NCBI RefSeq assembly: GCF_003056055.1
Contig: NZ_PYFP01000001.1
Coordinates: 124,001-188,000 of the forward strand
From: Glaciimonas sp. PCH181
Lineage (GTDB): Bacteria; Pseudomonadota; Gammaproteobacteria; Burkholderiales; Burkholderiaceae_D
Direction of reading: 5' to 3'
DNA length: 64,000 nucleotides
Notes under the pieces: model-generated
Told to the model about the DNA's origin: nothing
The model's input: only the letters and a program-made list of their open reading frames with translations
Database searches by the model: none
In this document: piece after piece, positions 37,759 through 47,424 of the stretch
Numbering within the stretch: the stretch's first letter is position 1
Layout of the letters: every line of letters starts with the position of its first letter
Position numbers and translations under genes: made by a program

Positions 37759-38487
37759 TTAGTTCTTGATTAAGGGTTGTAATTTCTGCCATACATTATT
37801 TAACATGGTCGGATGTGCTTCTGCTATCGGATGAATGCGGTCGGCTTGAAATAACGCCGACTTATTGGCAATGTCCTCCAACAGAAAAGGCACTAAAGCG
37901 ACTTTAGTCTGTTGTGCAACGGTCGAATATAAGCCGAAAAATTTCTCTGTATAGTCACGACCATAGTTAGGTGGAATACGCATGCCGACAAGTAGTACCT
38001 TGGCGTGTGCTTTTTGTGCGGCCGCGATCATCGTGCGCAGATTGGATTCTGTCGCTTTTAGTTGAAGCCCGCGCAGCGCATCATTTGCCCCGAGTTCGAT
38101 GATGACAATATTGGGGCGCTGTTTTAAAAGGGCCGGTAGTCGCGTGTTGCCGCCACTAGTCGTTTCGCCGCTGATACTGGCATTTGTGACGGTGATATCG
38201 CTATGTTGTGTCTGCAGCCGTTGCTGAAGTAGTGCCACCCAGCCAGTGCCGCGGGCCAGTCCATATTCCGCTGATAGGCTATCGCCCAACACCAGAATGG
38301 ATTTTGATGCAGAATGAGCGCTGGTTGAAGACAACGTACCAAAGGCCGCGAGTACACTAATCAAGCTGGTCAGCAAAACATTGCGGCGCGAGATGCGGTT
38401 GATTTTTCCTGACCGATTTGCTGTGAGCGATGGCTGCTCGCGCCAACGCCGAATAATATTTCCACATTTTCTACTGATAATCCGCAT
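37759..38487 (-). CDS. tesA: Acyl-CoA thioesterase I / lysophospholipase / protease TesA
   Basis: 242-aa exported SGNH-hydrolase. Block I is GDSLSAEYG (nucleophile Ser), block III GANDALRG, and block V DRIHP with catalytic Asp and His. The mature core starts near SILVLGDS and matches the size of E. coli TesA. The export signal is unusual: a basic n-region of about 33 residues ends in SRRNVLL before the hydrophobic stretch, resembling a twin-arginine signal. The start at 38487 is supported by AGAGGA about 7 nt upstream; the frame is open further. It is divergent from the ybbA-like gene with overlapping 5' ends, the same partner as in E. coli. Confidence 0.9.
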   Translation of the reverse strand: MRIISRKCGNIIRRWREQPSLTANRSGKINRISRRNVLLTSLISVLAAFGTLSSTSAHSASKSILVLGDSLSAEYGLARGTGWVALLQQRLQTQHSDITVTNASISGETTSGGNTRLPALLKQRPNIVIIELGANDALRGLQLKATESNLRTMIAAAQKAHAKVLLVGMRIPPNYGRDYTEKFFGLYSTVAQQTKVALVPFLLEDIANKSALFQADRIHPIAEAHPTMLNNVWQKLQPLIKN

Positions 38488-38527
38488 GCCGCTATCCTCT
38501 TCGATTGATACTTCTGATGTTTCTTCA

Positions 38528-39253
38528 ATGCAAGCTATCATGCCTGCACGGGATTTTGCGATAGTCGCACAAAACCTGAGCAAGCGCGTCGCTGATGCCA
38601 GTGGCGAACTAGTGATACTTAACGATATCAATTTTACCGTTCATGCGGGTACTACGTTGGCGATCGTCGGTGCTTCAGGATCTGGTAAATCGACATTGCT
38701 AGGCCTGTTAGCCGGTTTGGATACGCCAACCAGCGGCACTGTGAAAATTGATGGTGTCGACATTTTTGCGCTGGATGAAGATGGACGTGCCGGTGTACGC
38801 AAGGAAAAGCTCGGCTTCGTATTTCAATCCTTTCAATTACTGAGCCATTTGAATGCTTTAGAAAATGTTATGTTGCCGTTAGAATTGCACGGCAATGTCA
38901 ATGCCAAAGAAAAAGCGCAGATCATGCTAGGGCGTGTCGGCTTATCAAGTCGCTTGCGCCATTATCCGAAATATTTATCTGGCGGCGAGCAACAGCGGGT
39001 TGCGTTAGCGCGCGCTTTTGTGACAGAGCCACCTTTGCTGTTCGCTGATGAGCCGACCGGTAGTCTGGATGCTGCCACTGGCGACGCTGTGATCCAGTTA
39101 ATGTTCGATCTTAATCAGGAACGTGGTTCGACGTTGGTGTTGGTGACGCATGACACCTCAATAGCGATGCAATGTCGTCAGACTATAACGATTGCTGCCG
39201 GGCGCTTGCTGCACCACGGTGACACTTCGCCCAGCGACGCGCACATTTTTTGA
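38528..39253 (+). CDS. ybbA: ABC transporter ATP-binding protein (YbbA-like, LolD family)
   Basis: About 241-aa ABC ATPase of the MacB/LolD/YbbA class. Walker A is GASGSGKST, followed by the Q-loop VFQSFQLL, signature [14 protein letters not shown], Walker [14 protein letters not shown] and the H-loop VTHD. It is divergent from tesA as in E. coli ybbA. No ribosome site is clear: starts at 38486, 38528 and 38540 are all in frame, and 38540 (MPARDF) aligns best with the E. coli N-terminus. The YbbP-type permease gene that normally follows is missing; the next gene is an unrelated small protein. Confidence 0.88.
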   Translation: MQAIMPARDFAIVAQNLSKRVADASGELVILNDINFTVHAGTTLAIVGASGSGKSTLLGLLAGLDTPTSGTVKIDGVDIFALDEDGRAGVRKEKLGFVFQSFQLLSHLNALENVMLPLELHGNVNAKEKAQIMLGRVGLSSRLRHYPKYLSGGEQQRVALARAFVTEPPLLFADEPTGSLDAATGDAVIQLMFDLNQERGSTLVLVTHDTSIAMQCRQTITIAAGRLLHHGDTSPSDAHIF

Positions 39254-39309
39254 TCTGTCCTGACGGTAATCGATAACTTTTAGTAATTCACGTAACGGGA
39301 AGGAAATAT

Positions 39310-39645
39310 ATGGCTGCCTGGCTTCCAGTAGCAAAAGCGATTCTTCCTTACCTCGGCGATATTCTTACCGTTGCCAAGCCTGTTTTTACAAAGCGTAAAG
39401 GCAGTAATGAAACTAGCCAGATAGAGATTTTGCAGCAGCAAGTGGCTGAATTGCAAAACGCATCGCTGCAAAACATTCAAGATATCAAGGCACTTGCCGA
39501 GCAATTGAAAACTGCAGTACCGGCGCTTGAGCGTACGTTAGTAGCGACCGAAAGACGGTTGCGACTGGCTAATCGTATAGCGTGGTTATCTTTGGCTGTG
39601 GCATTGGTGGCATTGGGCTTTGCGATGGCGCTCTTTTTGCGCTAA
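39310..39645 (+). CDS. Small coiled-coil protein with C-terminal membrane anchor
   Basis: 111-aa protein without a recognised family. Residues 40-80 are Gln/Leu/Glu-rich with heptad spacing (EILQQQVAELQ and QDIKALAEQLKTAV), so a coiled coil is likely. Residues 88-110 form one hydrophobic membrane segment ending in FLR. The N-terminus (MAAWLPVAKAILPYLGDIL) is amphipathic. A good ribosome site GGGAAGGA precedes the ATG. It is 56 nt after the ybbA-like gene and may be in its transcript. Function unknown. Confidence 0.75.
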   Translation: MAAWLPVAKAILPYLGDILTVAKPVFTKRKGSNETSQIEILQQQVAELQNASLQNIQDIKALAEQLKTAVPALERTLVATERRLRLANRIAWLSLAVALVALGFAMALFLR

Positions 39646-39907
39646 TTTTGTAGTGAGTATTTTTGCGTCACATATAAAGCGCTGCCGACCATCGAAGAAA
39701 CTAAACGTCAATTACATTCGCAGTTGCGTAAGTCCTTGATGTTGTTTGTCTGCTAGTTTTAGCAGTTGATCTTCAAATAAATTTGGCAGGACCCGGTAAG
39801 TACTCGGATGGTTATAGTTGGTGTTGCGTTTAAGAGAATAGTCAAAGTTGACGGAAAATGGTTAAAAGGCGACTAGAAAATGCCTGAAATAAAGGGTTAG
39901 TAAAAAT

Positions 39908-40822
39908 ATGGATCGTCTCCAGTCAATGCGGGTTTTTTCAAAAGTCGTTGAACAAGGTAGTTTTGTAGGCGCGGCGCAGGCGCTGGCGTTGTCCAATGCG
40001 GTTGTCACGCGGCACGTCGCCGAGCTGGAGAATCATCTTGGCACGCGCTTGTTGAATCGATCGACGCGCAGAATGTCGTTGACTGAGACAGGACAGGCCT
40101 ATCTGGAGCGGGTTCGCAGTATTCTGGCAGAAATTGATGAGGCCGATGCAGTTGCCTCCGCGGTGTCGAAAAAGCCTGCCGGAACCTTGCATATCTATTC
40201 CCACATCGGTTTCGGGCAAATGCAGTTGGCGCGTTTGTTGCCACAATATTCGCTGCAATACCCAGACGTCGTGCTGGATGTGACAATGTCTGATCGCACG
40301 GTCGATTTGGTAGAAGAAGGTTTTGATGTCGGTATTTTTACTGTCTTCCAGAAGTTCGATGTCAGCATGGTAGCGCGTCAGTTGGGGATCGCCGATGTGC
40401 TGTTATGTGCGTCGCCGGAGTACATACTCAAGCATGGCATGCCGTTACTACCGGAAGACCTGCAACAACACGCATGTCTAAATTTTTCTTTGGAGAATTT
40501 TCGCCATCATTGGACTTTTCAGTCCCCGGATGGGATGTCCACGGTGCCCATCACTGGCAAAGTCATATCGAATAATGCAGACCTGTTACGCCACTGCGCC
40601 CTTGCTGGAATGGGGATCGCCATGCGTAGTTCGTATTCACTTGGCGATGATTTGCGTACAGGCAAACTGATACGTGTATTGCCCGAACATCAGATTAGTA
40701 AAATATCTGTGCAAATGGTGTATCCAAGTCGCCGGTTATTGTCGGCCAAGGTGCGTAGCTTTGTCGATTTTATGATGGCGCAGTTTCCGTATCCGGATCG
40801 CGATCCCTGGTTGGCTGGCTAA
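39908..40822 (+). CDS. LysR family transcriptional regulator
   Basis: 304-aa LysR-type regulator. The N-terminal winged helix (residues 1-60) has FSKVVEQGSFVGAAQALALSNAVVTRHVAELE and LLNRSTRRMSLTETG. The effector domain spans about 90-300 and is of the CrgA/AaeR-like type. No divergent gene lies directly upstream: the next plus-strand gene ends 262 nt before it. The target is therefore not obvious. Its stop abuts the stop of the convergent thioredoxin-like gene with no base between. Confidence 0.9.
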   Translation: MDRLQSMRVFSKVVEQGSFVGAAQALALSNAVVTRHVAELENHLGTRLLNRSTRRMSLTETGQAYLERVRSILAEIDEADAVASAVSKKPAGTLHIYSHIGFGQMQLARLLPQYSLQYPDVVLDVTMSDRTVDLVEEGFDVGIFTVFQKFDVSMVARQLGIADVLLCASPEYILKHGMPLLPEDLQQHACLNFSLENFRHHWTFQSPDGMSTVPITGKVISNNADLLRHCALAGMGIAMRSSYSLGDDLRTGKLIRVLPEHQISKISVQMVYPSRRLLSAKVRSFVDFMMAQFPYPDRDPWLAG

Positions 40823-41251
40823 CTAATTCGCCGCTTGCTGAAGCCTTAATACCAAATTGCCATTGCTCTGCCATTGTCGGCGTTCTGCGGAGCTATCTGC
40901 TTCAATCGCCAGATCGGTCGGACTTTTCTTATGTTGCGCTAAAAATAATCTTTCAGCTAGCCGTAAATCGAGTTCAACCGGCCCCAGAAAAGTCACGATT
41001 TTTCCGCGCTGAATCAGCAGGGTAGGAAAGTTGTCAACGTCCAGATCATCCATCAGATCAGCCTGATCCTCAATGTCGATCCAAACGAAGCGCGCCTCGG
41101 GATGGCGTAAGGCCAGCGCCGTAAAGTTAGTTTGGTACTCACGGCAACTTCCGCACCATGCCGCGCACAGGCAAGCGACCACCCAGCCGTCTTCAGCCAG
41201 AATCTGGGCCAGTTGCGGGCGGTTTTCATTGCTAATAATCAGGACAGGCAT
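40823..41251 (-). CDS. Thioredoxin-like protein
   Basis: 142-aa thioredoxin-fold protein with active site WCGSC (in CLCAAWCGSCREY, about residues 29-41) instead of the usual WCGPC. The cis-Pro loop is VDNFPTLLIQRG. No signal peptide, so cytosolic. The extra Cys pair before the active site (ACLCAAWC) is unusual. About 35 residues follow the thioredoxin core. It probably acts as a thiol-disulfide reductase, target unknown. Convergent with and abutting the LysR gene. Confidence 0.85.
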   Translation of the reverse strand: MPVLIISNENRPQLAQILAEDGWVVACLCAAWCGSCREYQTNFTALALRHPEARFVWIDIEDQADLMDDLDVDNFPTLLIQRGKIVTFLGPVELDLRLAERLFLAQHKKSPTDLAIEADSSAERRQWQSNGNLVLRLQQAAN

Positions 41252-41641
41252 GCGCGCATTTTACCGTGACTAGACTTTTTCGTGGGGCTAGTAAAATATT
41301 GCAGTTCACTGGTTGTAAATTTGCCCAAGATAAATGATGGCTATCATGGCGCTTGCCCCTATTTTCAGCGAATTTTTGATCAATGTTTGTTTTAAGGCGC
41401 TGTTCGTTCGATGAGCGATTTCCAGTAATTTTTTGGCTGCAATGGGATTTTGAGGACACCTCGTGGTGGATTTGTTGAGTCAAGCTTATTTCAGCCGATC
41501 AGTTTCTCATGGGAAATACGTGGCGCTTTATACTGTCACGGACTCCTGTTCATTCCGCCTTGCAGCAAAACATTGTTTAACCATCGAATAAGCGTTGATA
41601 GAAACTGCGCTTGCACGGGCGGTCGCGGTAAAATAGCGCTT
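41252..41641. other. 390-nt non-coding stretch upstream of tsaB
   Basis: Divergent upstream regions of the thioredoxin-like gene and tsaB. The tsaB frame stays open upstream to 41450, but that extension does not match TsaB. No hairpin, repeat or clear promoter stands out. Confidence 0.5.
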
Positions 41642-42334
41642 ATGCCGATTATTCTTGCCATTGAAACTTCTACAGAACTTGCCTCCGCCGCATTATTGCG
41701 CGACGGTCAGGTAATTAGCCGCGAATCCGCTGGTGTTCAAACCCATTCGCAAACTATCCTGCCGATGATACAAAGCCTGCTGGCAGAAGCCGAAGTCAGC
41801 CTGGCGCAGTGCGATGCGCTGGCATTCGGTGTGGGTCCGGGTTCATTTACCGGCGTTCGCACTGCCTGCGGGATTGTGCAAGGCTTAGCGTTTGGTGCCG
41901 ACTTGCCGGTGTTGCCGATAGTGACTCTGGCCGCAATGGCCCAAGCCTGCTATGAAGCGCATGGTGCAAAGGATGTTCTGAGCGTGTTGGATGCGCGTAT
42001 GGGCGAGGTGTATTGGGCCCAATATCGCTACGTTGGCGATGCGTGGATAGTGATAGTCGAGCCGACGCTTTCGGCGCCAGCATTGGTAGCACCCTCAGGC
42101 ATTGTTCAGGCCTGTGGTAACGGATTATCAGCTTACGCCGAGCAATTTACTGACGCATCATTTGCGATAAATGCGCAGCCAGCGCTCATGCCGCACGCGC
42201 GCCAGATCGCGCAGCTTGGTCTGCAAGCGTTTCAGCAAGGTTTGGGCTTGCCCGCCTCTGAGGCACAACCACTCTATTTACGCAACAAAGTGGCATTTAC
42301 TACGGCTGAACGCGCCGCCAAGGTGTTGGCATGA
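41642..42334 (+). CDS. tsaB: tRNA threonylcarbamoyladenosine biosynthesis protein TsaB
   Basis: 230-aa ASKHA-fold partner of TsaD in the synthesis of t6A37 in tRNAs that read ANN codons. It starts ILAIETSTELASAALL and contains GVGPGSFTGVRTACGIVQGLA and VLDARMGEVYWAQY, all typical of TsaB/YeaZ. ATG 41642 matches the family N-terminus. First gene of an overlapping run with rimI, udg and a DUF1853 gene. Confidence 0.94.
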   Translation: MPIILAIETSTELASAALLRDGQVISRESAGVQTHSQTILPMIQSLLAEAEVSLAQCDALAFGVGPGSFTGVRTACGIVQGLAFGADLPVLPIVTLAAMAQACYEAHGAKDVLSVLDARMGEVYWAQYRYVGDAWIVIVEPTLSAPALVAPSGIVQACGNGLSAYAEQFTDASFAINAQPALMPHARQIAQLGLQAFQQGLGLPASEAQPLYLRNKVAFTTAERAAKVLA

Positions 42335-42363
42335 CATTCAATCTCGACCAACGTGGAGAAAAT

Positions 42364-42822
42364 ATGTTGGCGTTGCCACTGTCCTTTCTGCCGATGACAA
42401 TTGAGGACCTGGACGAAGTAGTCGACATTGAAACCCGCGTGTATTCACATCCATGGACTTACGGTAATTTTGTTGATTCAATCCAGAGTAGCTATCAATG
42501 CTGGATTCTCCGCGATGCCAACTATCGTTTGATCGGCTATTTTTTTTCCATGTCGGTGGTCGATGAAGTGCATTTATTAAATATTAGCGTTCATGGCGAT
42601 TTACATGGGCGTGGTATTGGCAAGTGCATGTTGGACAAGGTAGTCGCGCTGGCGCGAGAGCAAGCTATGACGTCGGTGCTGCTTGAAGTGCGGCCATCAA
42701 ATCAACGTGCCATCACGATTTATCAGCGTTATGGCTTTATACGGATTGGCATGCGTCCCGCCTACTATCCAGCCGCTGGGGATAGCCGTGAAGATGCCAT
42801 CGTCATGCGCTTGTCACTATGA
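42364..42822 (+). CDS. rimI: Ribosomal protein S18-alanine N-acetyltransferase RimI
   Basis: 152-aa GNAT enzyme that acetylates the N-terminal Ala of ribosomal protein S18. Motif A is NISVHGDLHGRGIGKCML (acetyl-CoA loop), followed by LLEVRPSNQRAITIYQRYGF and the end YYPAAGDSREDAIVM, nearly as in E. coli RimI. ATG 42364 has GTGGAGA upstream and fits the E. coli N-terminus. An upstream ATG at 42331 overlaps the tsaB stop (ATGA) and could be used instead. tsaB-rimI adjacency is common. Confidence 0.93.
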   Translation: MLALPLSFLPMTIEDLDEVVDIETRVYSHPWTYGNFVDSIQSSYQCWILRDANYRLIGYFFSMSVVDEVHLLNISVHGDLHGRGIGKCMLDKVVALAREQAMTSVLLEVRPSNQRAITIYQRYGFIRIGMRPAYYPAAGDSREDAIVMRLSL

Positions 42823-43730
42823 ATATTTCGACGCGACGAACGACTTTTCTGGAGGAGTGTGGCGTTGGCCCGCTTTGGGTGCGTAGATATGCCGTGCCTT
42901 ATCAGGAAATAGTGCAAATAGAGTATGCCCCGCTAGAAACTGTTGCGCCATTGGTGCCTGTTGTGGCGACCGTTGAGCCGATCACGCCAACGGTAGTAAC
43001 GCCGGTCCTTTCTCAAATTCCAGCGGTCGACGATATGATGACCGCTTGGGACAATGCACCATCGTCTGTGCCCGCAGTGATTGTTGCTGCGCCTAAGCTA
43101 GATCTGCATAACGCTGCTGCCGATGCCGTGGCATTAAAAGCGAATATCGCTACGATGGATTGGCGCCAGCTTAAAGCGGCAGTGGCCGAATGCACGCAGT
43201 GCGGCTTATGCCATGGTCGCGAACATACTGTTTTTGGGGTTGGCGACGAAAGCGCTAAATGGCTATTTATTGGTGAAGGCCCAGGGCGCGAAGAAGATCG
43301 ACAGGGCGAACCTTTTGTCGGGCCTGCTGGTAAGCTGCTTGATAATATGCTTGCGTCGGTCGGCGTCAAGCGTGGCGAAAATGCCTACATTGCCAATATC
43401 GTTAAATGTCGGTCTACGGATGACAATGGCCGGGACCGTACGCCATCGGCAGAAGAGGTGGCCGCTTGCCTGCCGTATTTACAGCGCCAAATTGCACTCA
43501 TCCAGCCGACGGTATTGGTGGCATTAGGTAAAACCGCCGCCTTGTCGCTATTAGCGCTCGATCCGACGACGCCGGTTTCTACATTGCGCGGAACGGTGCA
43601 TCGCTATGCCGGATTACCGCTGGTGGTGACGTATCATCCGGCCTACTTACTCCGTAAACCATCAGAAAAAGCCAAGGCGTGGGATGACTTATGCCTGGCA
43701 CTGAGGTGTTATGCACCCGCCGCCGAATAA
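42819..43730 (+). CDS. Uracil-DNA glycosylase, family 4 (4Fe-4S)
   Basis: 303-aa glycosylase that removes uracil from DNA. The C-terminal about 200 residues are the catalytic domain: CTQCGLC with Fe-S cysteines, motif GEGPGREEDRQGEPFVGPAG (catalytic GExPG), IVKCRSTDDN and the late TYHPAYLLR motif. The N-terminal about 100 residues are a Val/Pro/Thr-rich linker (for example PLETVAPLVPVVATVEPITP), which in Burkholderiales relatives is variable. The ATG overlaps the rimI stop by 4 nt. Confidence 0.92.
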   Translation: MNISTRRTTFLEECGVGPLWVRRYAVPYQEIVQIEYAPLETVAPLVPVVATVEPITPTVVTPVLSQIPAVDDMMTAWDNAPSSVPAVIVAAPKLDLHNAAADAVALKANIATMDWRQLKAAVAECTQCGLCHGREHTVFGVGDESAKWLFIGEGPGREEDRQGEPFVGPAGKLLDNMLASVGVKRGENAYIANIVKCRSTDDNGRDRTPSAEEVAACLPYLQRQIALIQPTVLVALGKTAALSLLALDPTTPVSTLRGTVHRYAGLPLVVTYHPAYLLRKPSEKAKAWDDLCLALRCYAPAAE

Positions 43731-44754
43731 TGCGTCTAGCTCTTCCGCGCTAGCATCGTCAAGTCAGGCGGGTGCTTTTCAGGTCCAATTTCATCAGCGC
43801 TGGAATCATCTTAATGACCCGCATGTAAGAGCGCTTGCGTGGCTGCTGGATGCGCCCGATTTACTAGATATCCATGCAGCGCAATGGCAAGGCAAGATCG
43901 CACATATCGCTGGTACCGATGATGGCGATGGACATCATCAAACTGCCAGATGGCTGCAAGCGCTGGAGTGTGAGCCGGAAAAGCGCCTTGCCTTGCATAC
44001 TTTCATCGGCACGTTGTCATCAACGCGCCTCGGTTTATATGCCGAAAAGCTGATGGCATTTTACTTTCAACAACATCATCTGTTGGTGGCGCACGGTTTG
44101 CAGGTCAGGACCGACAAGGGCAGCACACTCGGTGAGTTTGATTTTCTATTGCAGCAGGCCGCCGGACTTGTACATTGGGAGTTTGCGACTAAATTTTATT
44201 TGCTGGAAATGCGCGGTGCTGAGCCAGTGGCAGATGATTTTGTCGGGCCCAATTTGTCGGATTCACTAGGCCAAAAAATTAACAAAATTCTTCATCGCCA
44301 ATTAATCCTCGGCCAACATCCTGTTGCTCAAAGTTATTTGAACGCACCAGTAGTCTCGGCGCGCGCATTGGTGAAGGGATGGCTGTTCTATCCGGATCAG
44401 GATTTTGTTGTTCCCGGCGCGCTTGGTGTCTCAGGGCAGCATTGCCGTGGCTATTGGTCTGCATTGTCACTTTTGATGATCGATGACACTGCGCGCTATC
44501 TGATTTTGCCGAGACTGCGCTGGTTAGCCCCGGCAAAGGCTGCACGCAAAGATACGCTAAATGCGGCTGAAACGCGGGATGCTTTGGAAGCACATTTTAG
44601 TCATGATCGGTCGCCACTCTTATTGGTTACACTGCGACCAAGCGGGGGTGATGAGCTGGAGACTACGCGAGGATTTGTTGTGCCAGACGATTGGGCTACA
44701 CGCGCCGCAGAGAAGCGCAGACTAGCAACGATTAAGGTAGATAAAGAAGTCTGA
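43711..44754 (+). CDS. DUF1853 family protein, possible nuclease fold
   Basis: 347-aa protein of the DUF1853 family, function unknown. The segment LGEFDFLLQQAAGLVHWEFATKFYL (two Glu, Asp and Lys spaced as E-D...E-x3-K, about residues 147-172) looks like the core of a PD-(D/E)XK nuclease, with a spacing variation in the last motif. Its start overlaps the uracil-DNA glycosylase gene by 20 nt, so the two are translated together. The nuclease idea is inference from that motif. Confidence 0.82.
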   Translation: MHPPPNNASSSSALASSSQAGAFQVQFHQRWNHLNDPHVRALAWLLDAPDLLDIHAAQWQGKIAHIAGTDDGDGHHQTARWLQALECEPEKRLALHTFIGTLSSTRLGLYAEKLMAFYFQQHHLLVAHGLQVRTDKGSTLGEFDFLLQQAAGLVHWEFATKFYLLEMRGAEPVADDFVGPNLSDSLGQKINKILHRQLILGQHPVAQSYLNAPVVSARALVKGWLFYPDQDFVVPGALGVSGQHCRGYWSALSLLMIDDTARYLILPRLRWLAPAKAARKDTLNAAETRDALEAHFSHDRSPLLLVTLRPSGGDELETTRGFVVPDDWATRAAEKRRLATIKVDKEV

Positions 44755-44805
44755 TCAGCCGGTGGGATGCAAAAATCTGGCCAGCTAAGAACAATCTTCC
44801 CTTCC

Positions 44806-46074
44806 TCAATGCTTTTGCTCACCAATTAATGCCAGCGAATCGTGTTCTTTTTGATTGGCAGCATGTTTGCGCATCACTAAAAACATCGTACCCGCTACGA
44901 ACAGGCCAAACATGATGATGACGAAATTGACGTTCACGTCTAGTTTTACCAGCAGTGCGTAGAGCACTAGCATAGTCAGTACCGATAAATTTTCATTGTA
45001 ATTTTGTACTGCGATTGAGTGGCCCGCACTCATCAGGACATGGCCCCGATGCTGAAGTAGCGCGTTCATCGGAACCACAAAATAGCCAGCCAAAGCGCCG
45101 ATCAGTACCAGCAAGGGGTAGGCTACCCAAATTGAATGGACTAACGTCATCGACATGACGACTAAACCCATCACAATACCCATCGGCATCACTGACAGCG
45201 ACTTCTTCAATGGCACGATGCGCGCCGCTGTAATCGATCCAATAGCCACGCCAACGGCGACGACGCCTTGCAGAATGGCGGCCTTGTCGAGCGGCATATG
45301 GAGTGATTTTTCAGCCCATTTCAATACAATAAATTGGAGAGTTGCCCCTGCACCCCAAAATAGCGTTGTGACTGCGAGAGAGATTTGTCCTAGCTTGTCT
45401 TTCCACAAAATGGCATTGCATTTTGCAAAATCGGCTACAAGTTTGATTGGATTGCGTTCTTGGTGGGGATAGCGGACACCCGTATCAGGGATTTTTAGAT
45501 TGAATATGGCGGCGATTATATACAGTATGGCGATAACGCTTAACGCTGCCTGGGTGGGAGTATTCGGACTCCAGTTCAGCACCGGCACATGCAGCGTTAA
45601 CAGCACAGAAGAGACATGCGGGTTGACTAGTGAGCCGCCCATTACGGTGCCAAGAATAATGGATGAGACCGTCAAACCCTCGATCCAGCCATTCGCGGCG
45701 ACGAGTTTTTCAGGGGGTAATAGTTCAGTCAGAATGCCGTATTTTGCAGGGGAATATGCCGCAGCGCCGAAGCCCACCATCGCGTAAGACAGCAACGGGT
45801 GAATACTGAAGAACATCATCACGCAACCCAAAATCTTAATTAAGTTGGTGCAGAACATAACGCGGCCTTTTGGCAGCGAATCGGCGAACGCGCCGACAAA
45901 AGGTGCTAAAAGCACGTAAGACAAGACAAAAAACAGTTTGAGTAATGGCGTCATCCAGGTCGGCGACGACATTTCTATCAATAATGCAATCGCCCCAATA
46001 AGCAGGGCGTTATCAGCCAACGACGAAAAAAATTGCGCCGCCATAATGGTATAAAAACCGCGATTCATCCGCAT
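44806..46074 (-). CDS. lplT: Lysophospholipid transporter LplT
   Basis: 422-aa major-facilitator protein with about 12 membrane helices that moves lysophospholipids inward across the inner membrane for reacylation. It starts NRGFYTIMAAQFFSSLADNALL, which is diagnostic of LplT, and contains GFGAAAYSPAKYGILTELLP. In E. coli lplT is followed by the acyltransferase gene aas; here no acyltransferase is adjacent. The minus-strand gene is divergent from alr, with 249 nt between. Confidence 0.93.
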   Translation of the reverse strand: MRMNRGFYTIMAAQFFSSLADNALLIGAIALLIEMSSPTWMTPLLKLFFVLSYVLLAPFVGAFADSLPKGRVMFCTNLIKILGCVMMFFSIHPLLSYAMVGFGAAAYSPAKYGILTELLPPEKLVAANGWIEGLTVSSIILGTVMGGSLVNPHVSSVLLTLHVPVLNWSPNTPTQAALSVIAILYIIAAIFNLKIPDTGVRYPHQERNPIKLVADFAKCNAILWKDKLGQISLAVTTLFWGAGATLQFIVLKWAEKSLHMPLDKAAILQGVVAVGVAIGSITAARIVPLKKSLSVMPMGIVMGLVVMSMTLVHSIWVAYPLLVLIGALAGYFVVPMNALLQHRGHVLMSAGHSIAVQNYNENLSVLTMLVLYALLVKLDVNVNFVIIMFGLFVAGTMFLVMRKHAANQKEHDSLALIGEQKH

Positions 46075-46323
46075 CTTGAACAGTAACTCAATGTCTCCGG
46101 CCTGCTTTATACCATGAAAATATCGCTAACCCAAATTTATGGCGCGCTGCATTTCAAATCGCTGTGCGTAAGGTGCGGCCAATGCTTTCAGACTGATTGG
46201 GCATGCGTAATTTAATGGCACTTGATCGGATTTTGTTGCGCTTGAATGGGATTCGGCGATTCGCGTTGGCGTCGCATCCGGTAAAATACCAACTCATTCC
46301 AACTATCTGCTAAAGCTATTCTT

Positions 46324-47412
46324 ATGCCAAGGCCAATCATCGCCACCATTGATATTTCCGCTCTTCAACATAACCTGCAAGTTGCGAAAGCGCGTGCGCC
46401 AAATGCTAAAGTCTGGGCAGTATTAAAGGCTAATGCTTACGGCCATGGCTTGGAGCGCGGGCTGCGCGGCTTTGCCGCCGCGGATGGTCTGGCGTTGGTC
46501 GAGCCGGATTATGCCCTGCGGTTGCGTGAACTCGGCTGGGAAAAACCAATTTTGCTATTAGAAGGATTTTTTGACACTGCCGATCTGGATGCGGTCATCG
46601 CGGCTCAGCTTGAAACGGCGGTGCACTGTGGTGAGCAGATTGATTTGCTTGAACAAATTTTGCCATCCCAGCCGCGTTCTTTTAAGTTAAACGTGCACCT
46701 TAAAATGAACAGCGGCATGAATCGTCTTGGTTTTCCGCCAGAAGCCTTTCGCGCTGCTTATACGCGCTTGCGTGCGTTGCCAGAGATTGGCAATATCACG
46801 TTAATGACCCATCTTGCCAATGCTGACGATGCGCAAAATCCCGGGTTGCCGCTGCAAGAACAAATGGCGCGTTTTGAGAAGGGCGTTGCCGGCCTGCCCG
46901 GTGAGCGTAGCACTGCCAATTCTGCCGTTGATCTAATGCATCCGGAGTTACGTTCGGATTGGGTGCGGCCGGGTATCATGCTCTACGGGGCTACGCCGGG
47001 CGGTCAGACTGCTGAATCATTCGGATTGCGCCCGGCAATGACATTGACCAGCGAGATTATTGGTATTCAAAAAATCGCCACCGGTGAAGCCATTGGTTAC
47101 GGTAGCCGTTTTGTTGCCCAGGAGCCGATGGTTATCGGCGTAGTCGCTTGCGGATATGCTGACGGTTACCCGCGTCATGCACCAACCGGCACACCAGTGG
47201 TGGTCGATGGCGTGCGCACAGGTACTGTAGGGCGAGTCTCAATGGATATGTTTTCGGTTGATTTGACCCACATTCCGAACGTACGGGTTGGTAGTAAGGT
47301 CTTGCTGTGGGGAGATGGCCTGTCTGTCGATGACGTAGCGCATGCGGCGGGGACGATCGGTTACGAGTTGTTATGCGCAGTTGCGCCACGGGTAAAAATG
47401 GTCGAAATCTGA
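46324..47412 (+). CDS. alr: Alanine racemase
   Basis: 362-aa PLP enzyme that makes D-alanine for peptidoglycan. The PLP lysine is in [10 protein letters not shown] (Lys at about residue 35). The C-terminal domain has the catalytic Tyr region and [20 protein letters not shown] is also conserved. Length is typical of the biosynthetic Alr. A perfect-looking terminator follows. Confidence 0.96.
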   Translation: MPRPIIATIDISALQHNLQVAKARAPNAKVWAVLKANAYGHGLERGLRGFAAADGLALVEPDYALRLRELGWEKPILLLEGFFDTADLDAVIAAQLETAVHCGEQIDLLEQILPSQPRSFKLNVHLKMNSGMNRLGFPPEAFRAAYTRLRALPEIGNITLMTHLANADDAQNPGLPLQEQMARFEKGVAGLPGERSTANSAVDLMHPELRSDWVRPGIMLYGATPGGQTAESFGLRPAMTLTSEIIGIQKIATGEAIGYGSRFVAQEPMVIGVVACGYADGYPRHAPTGTPVVVDGVRTGTVGRVSMDMFSVDLTHIPNVRVGSKVLLWGDGLSVDDVAHAAGTIGYELLCAVAPRVKMVEI

Positions 47413-47424
47413 TATTTAGTTTGG

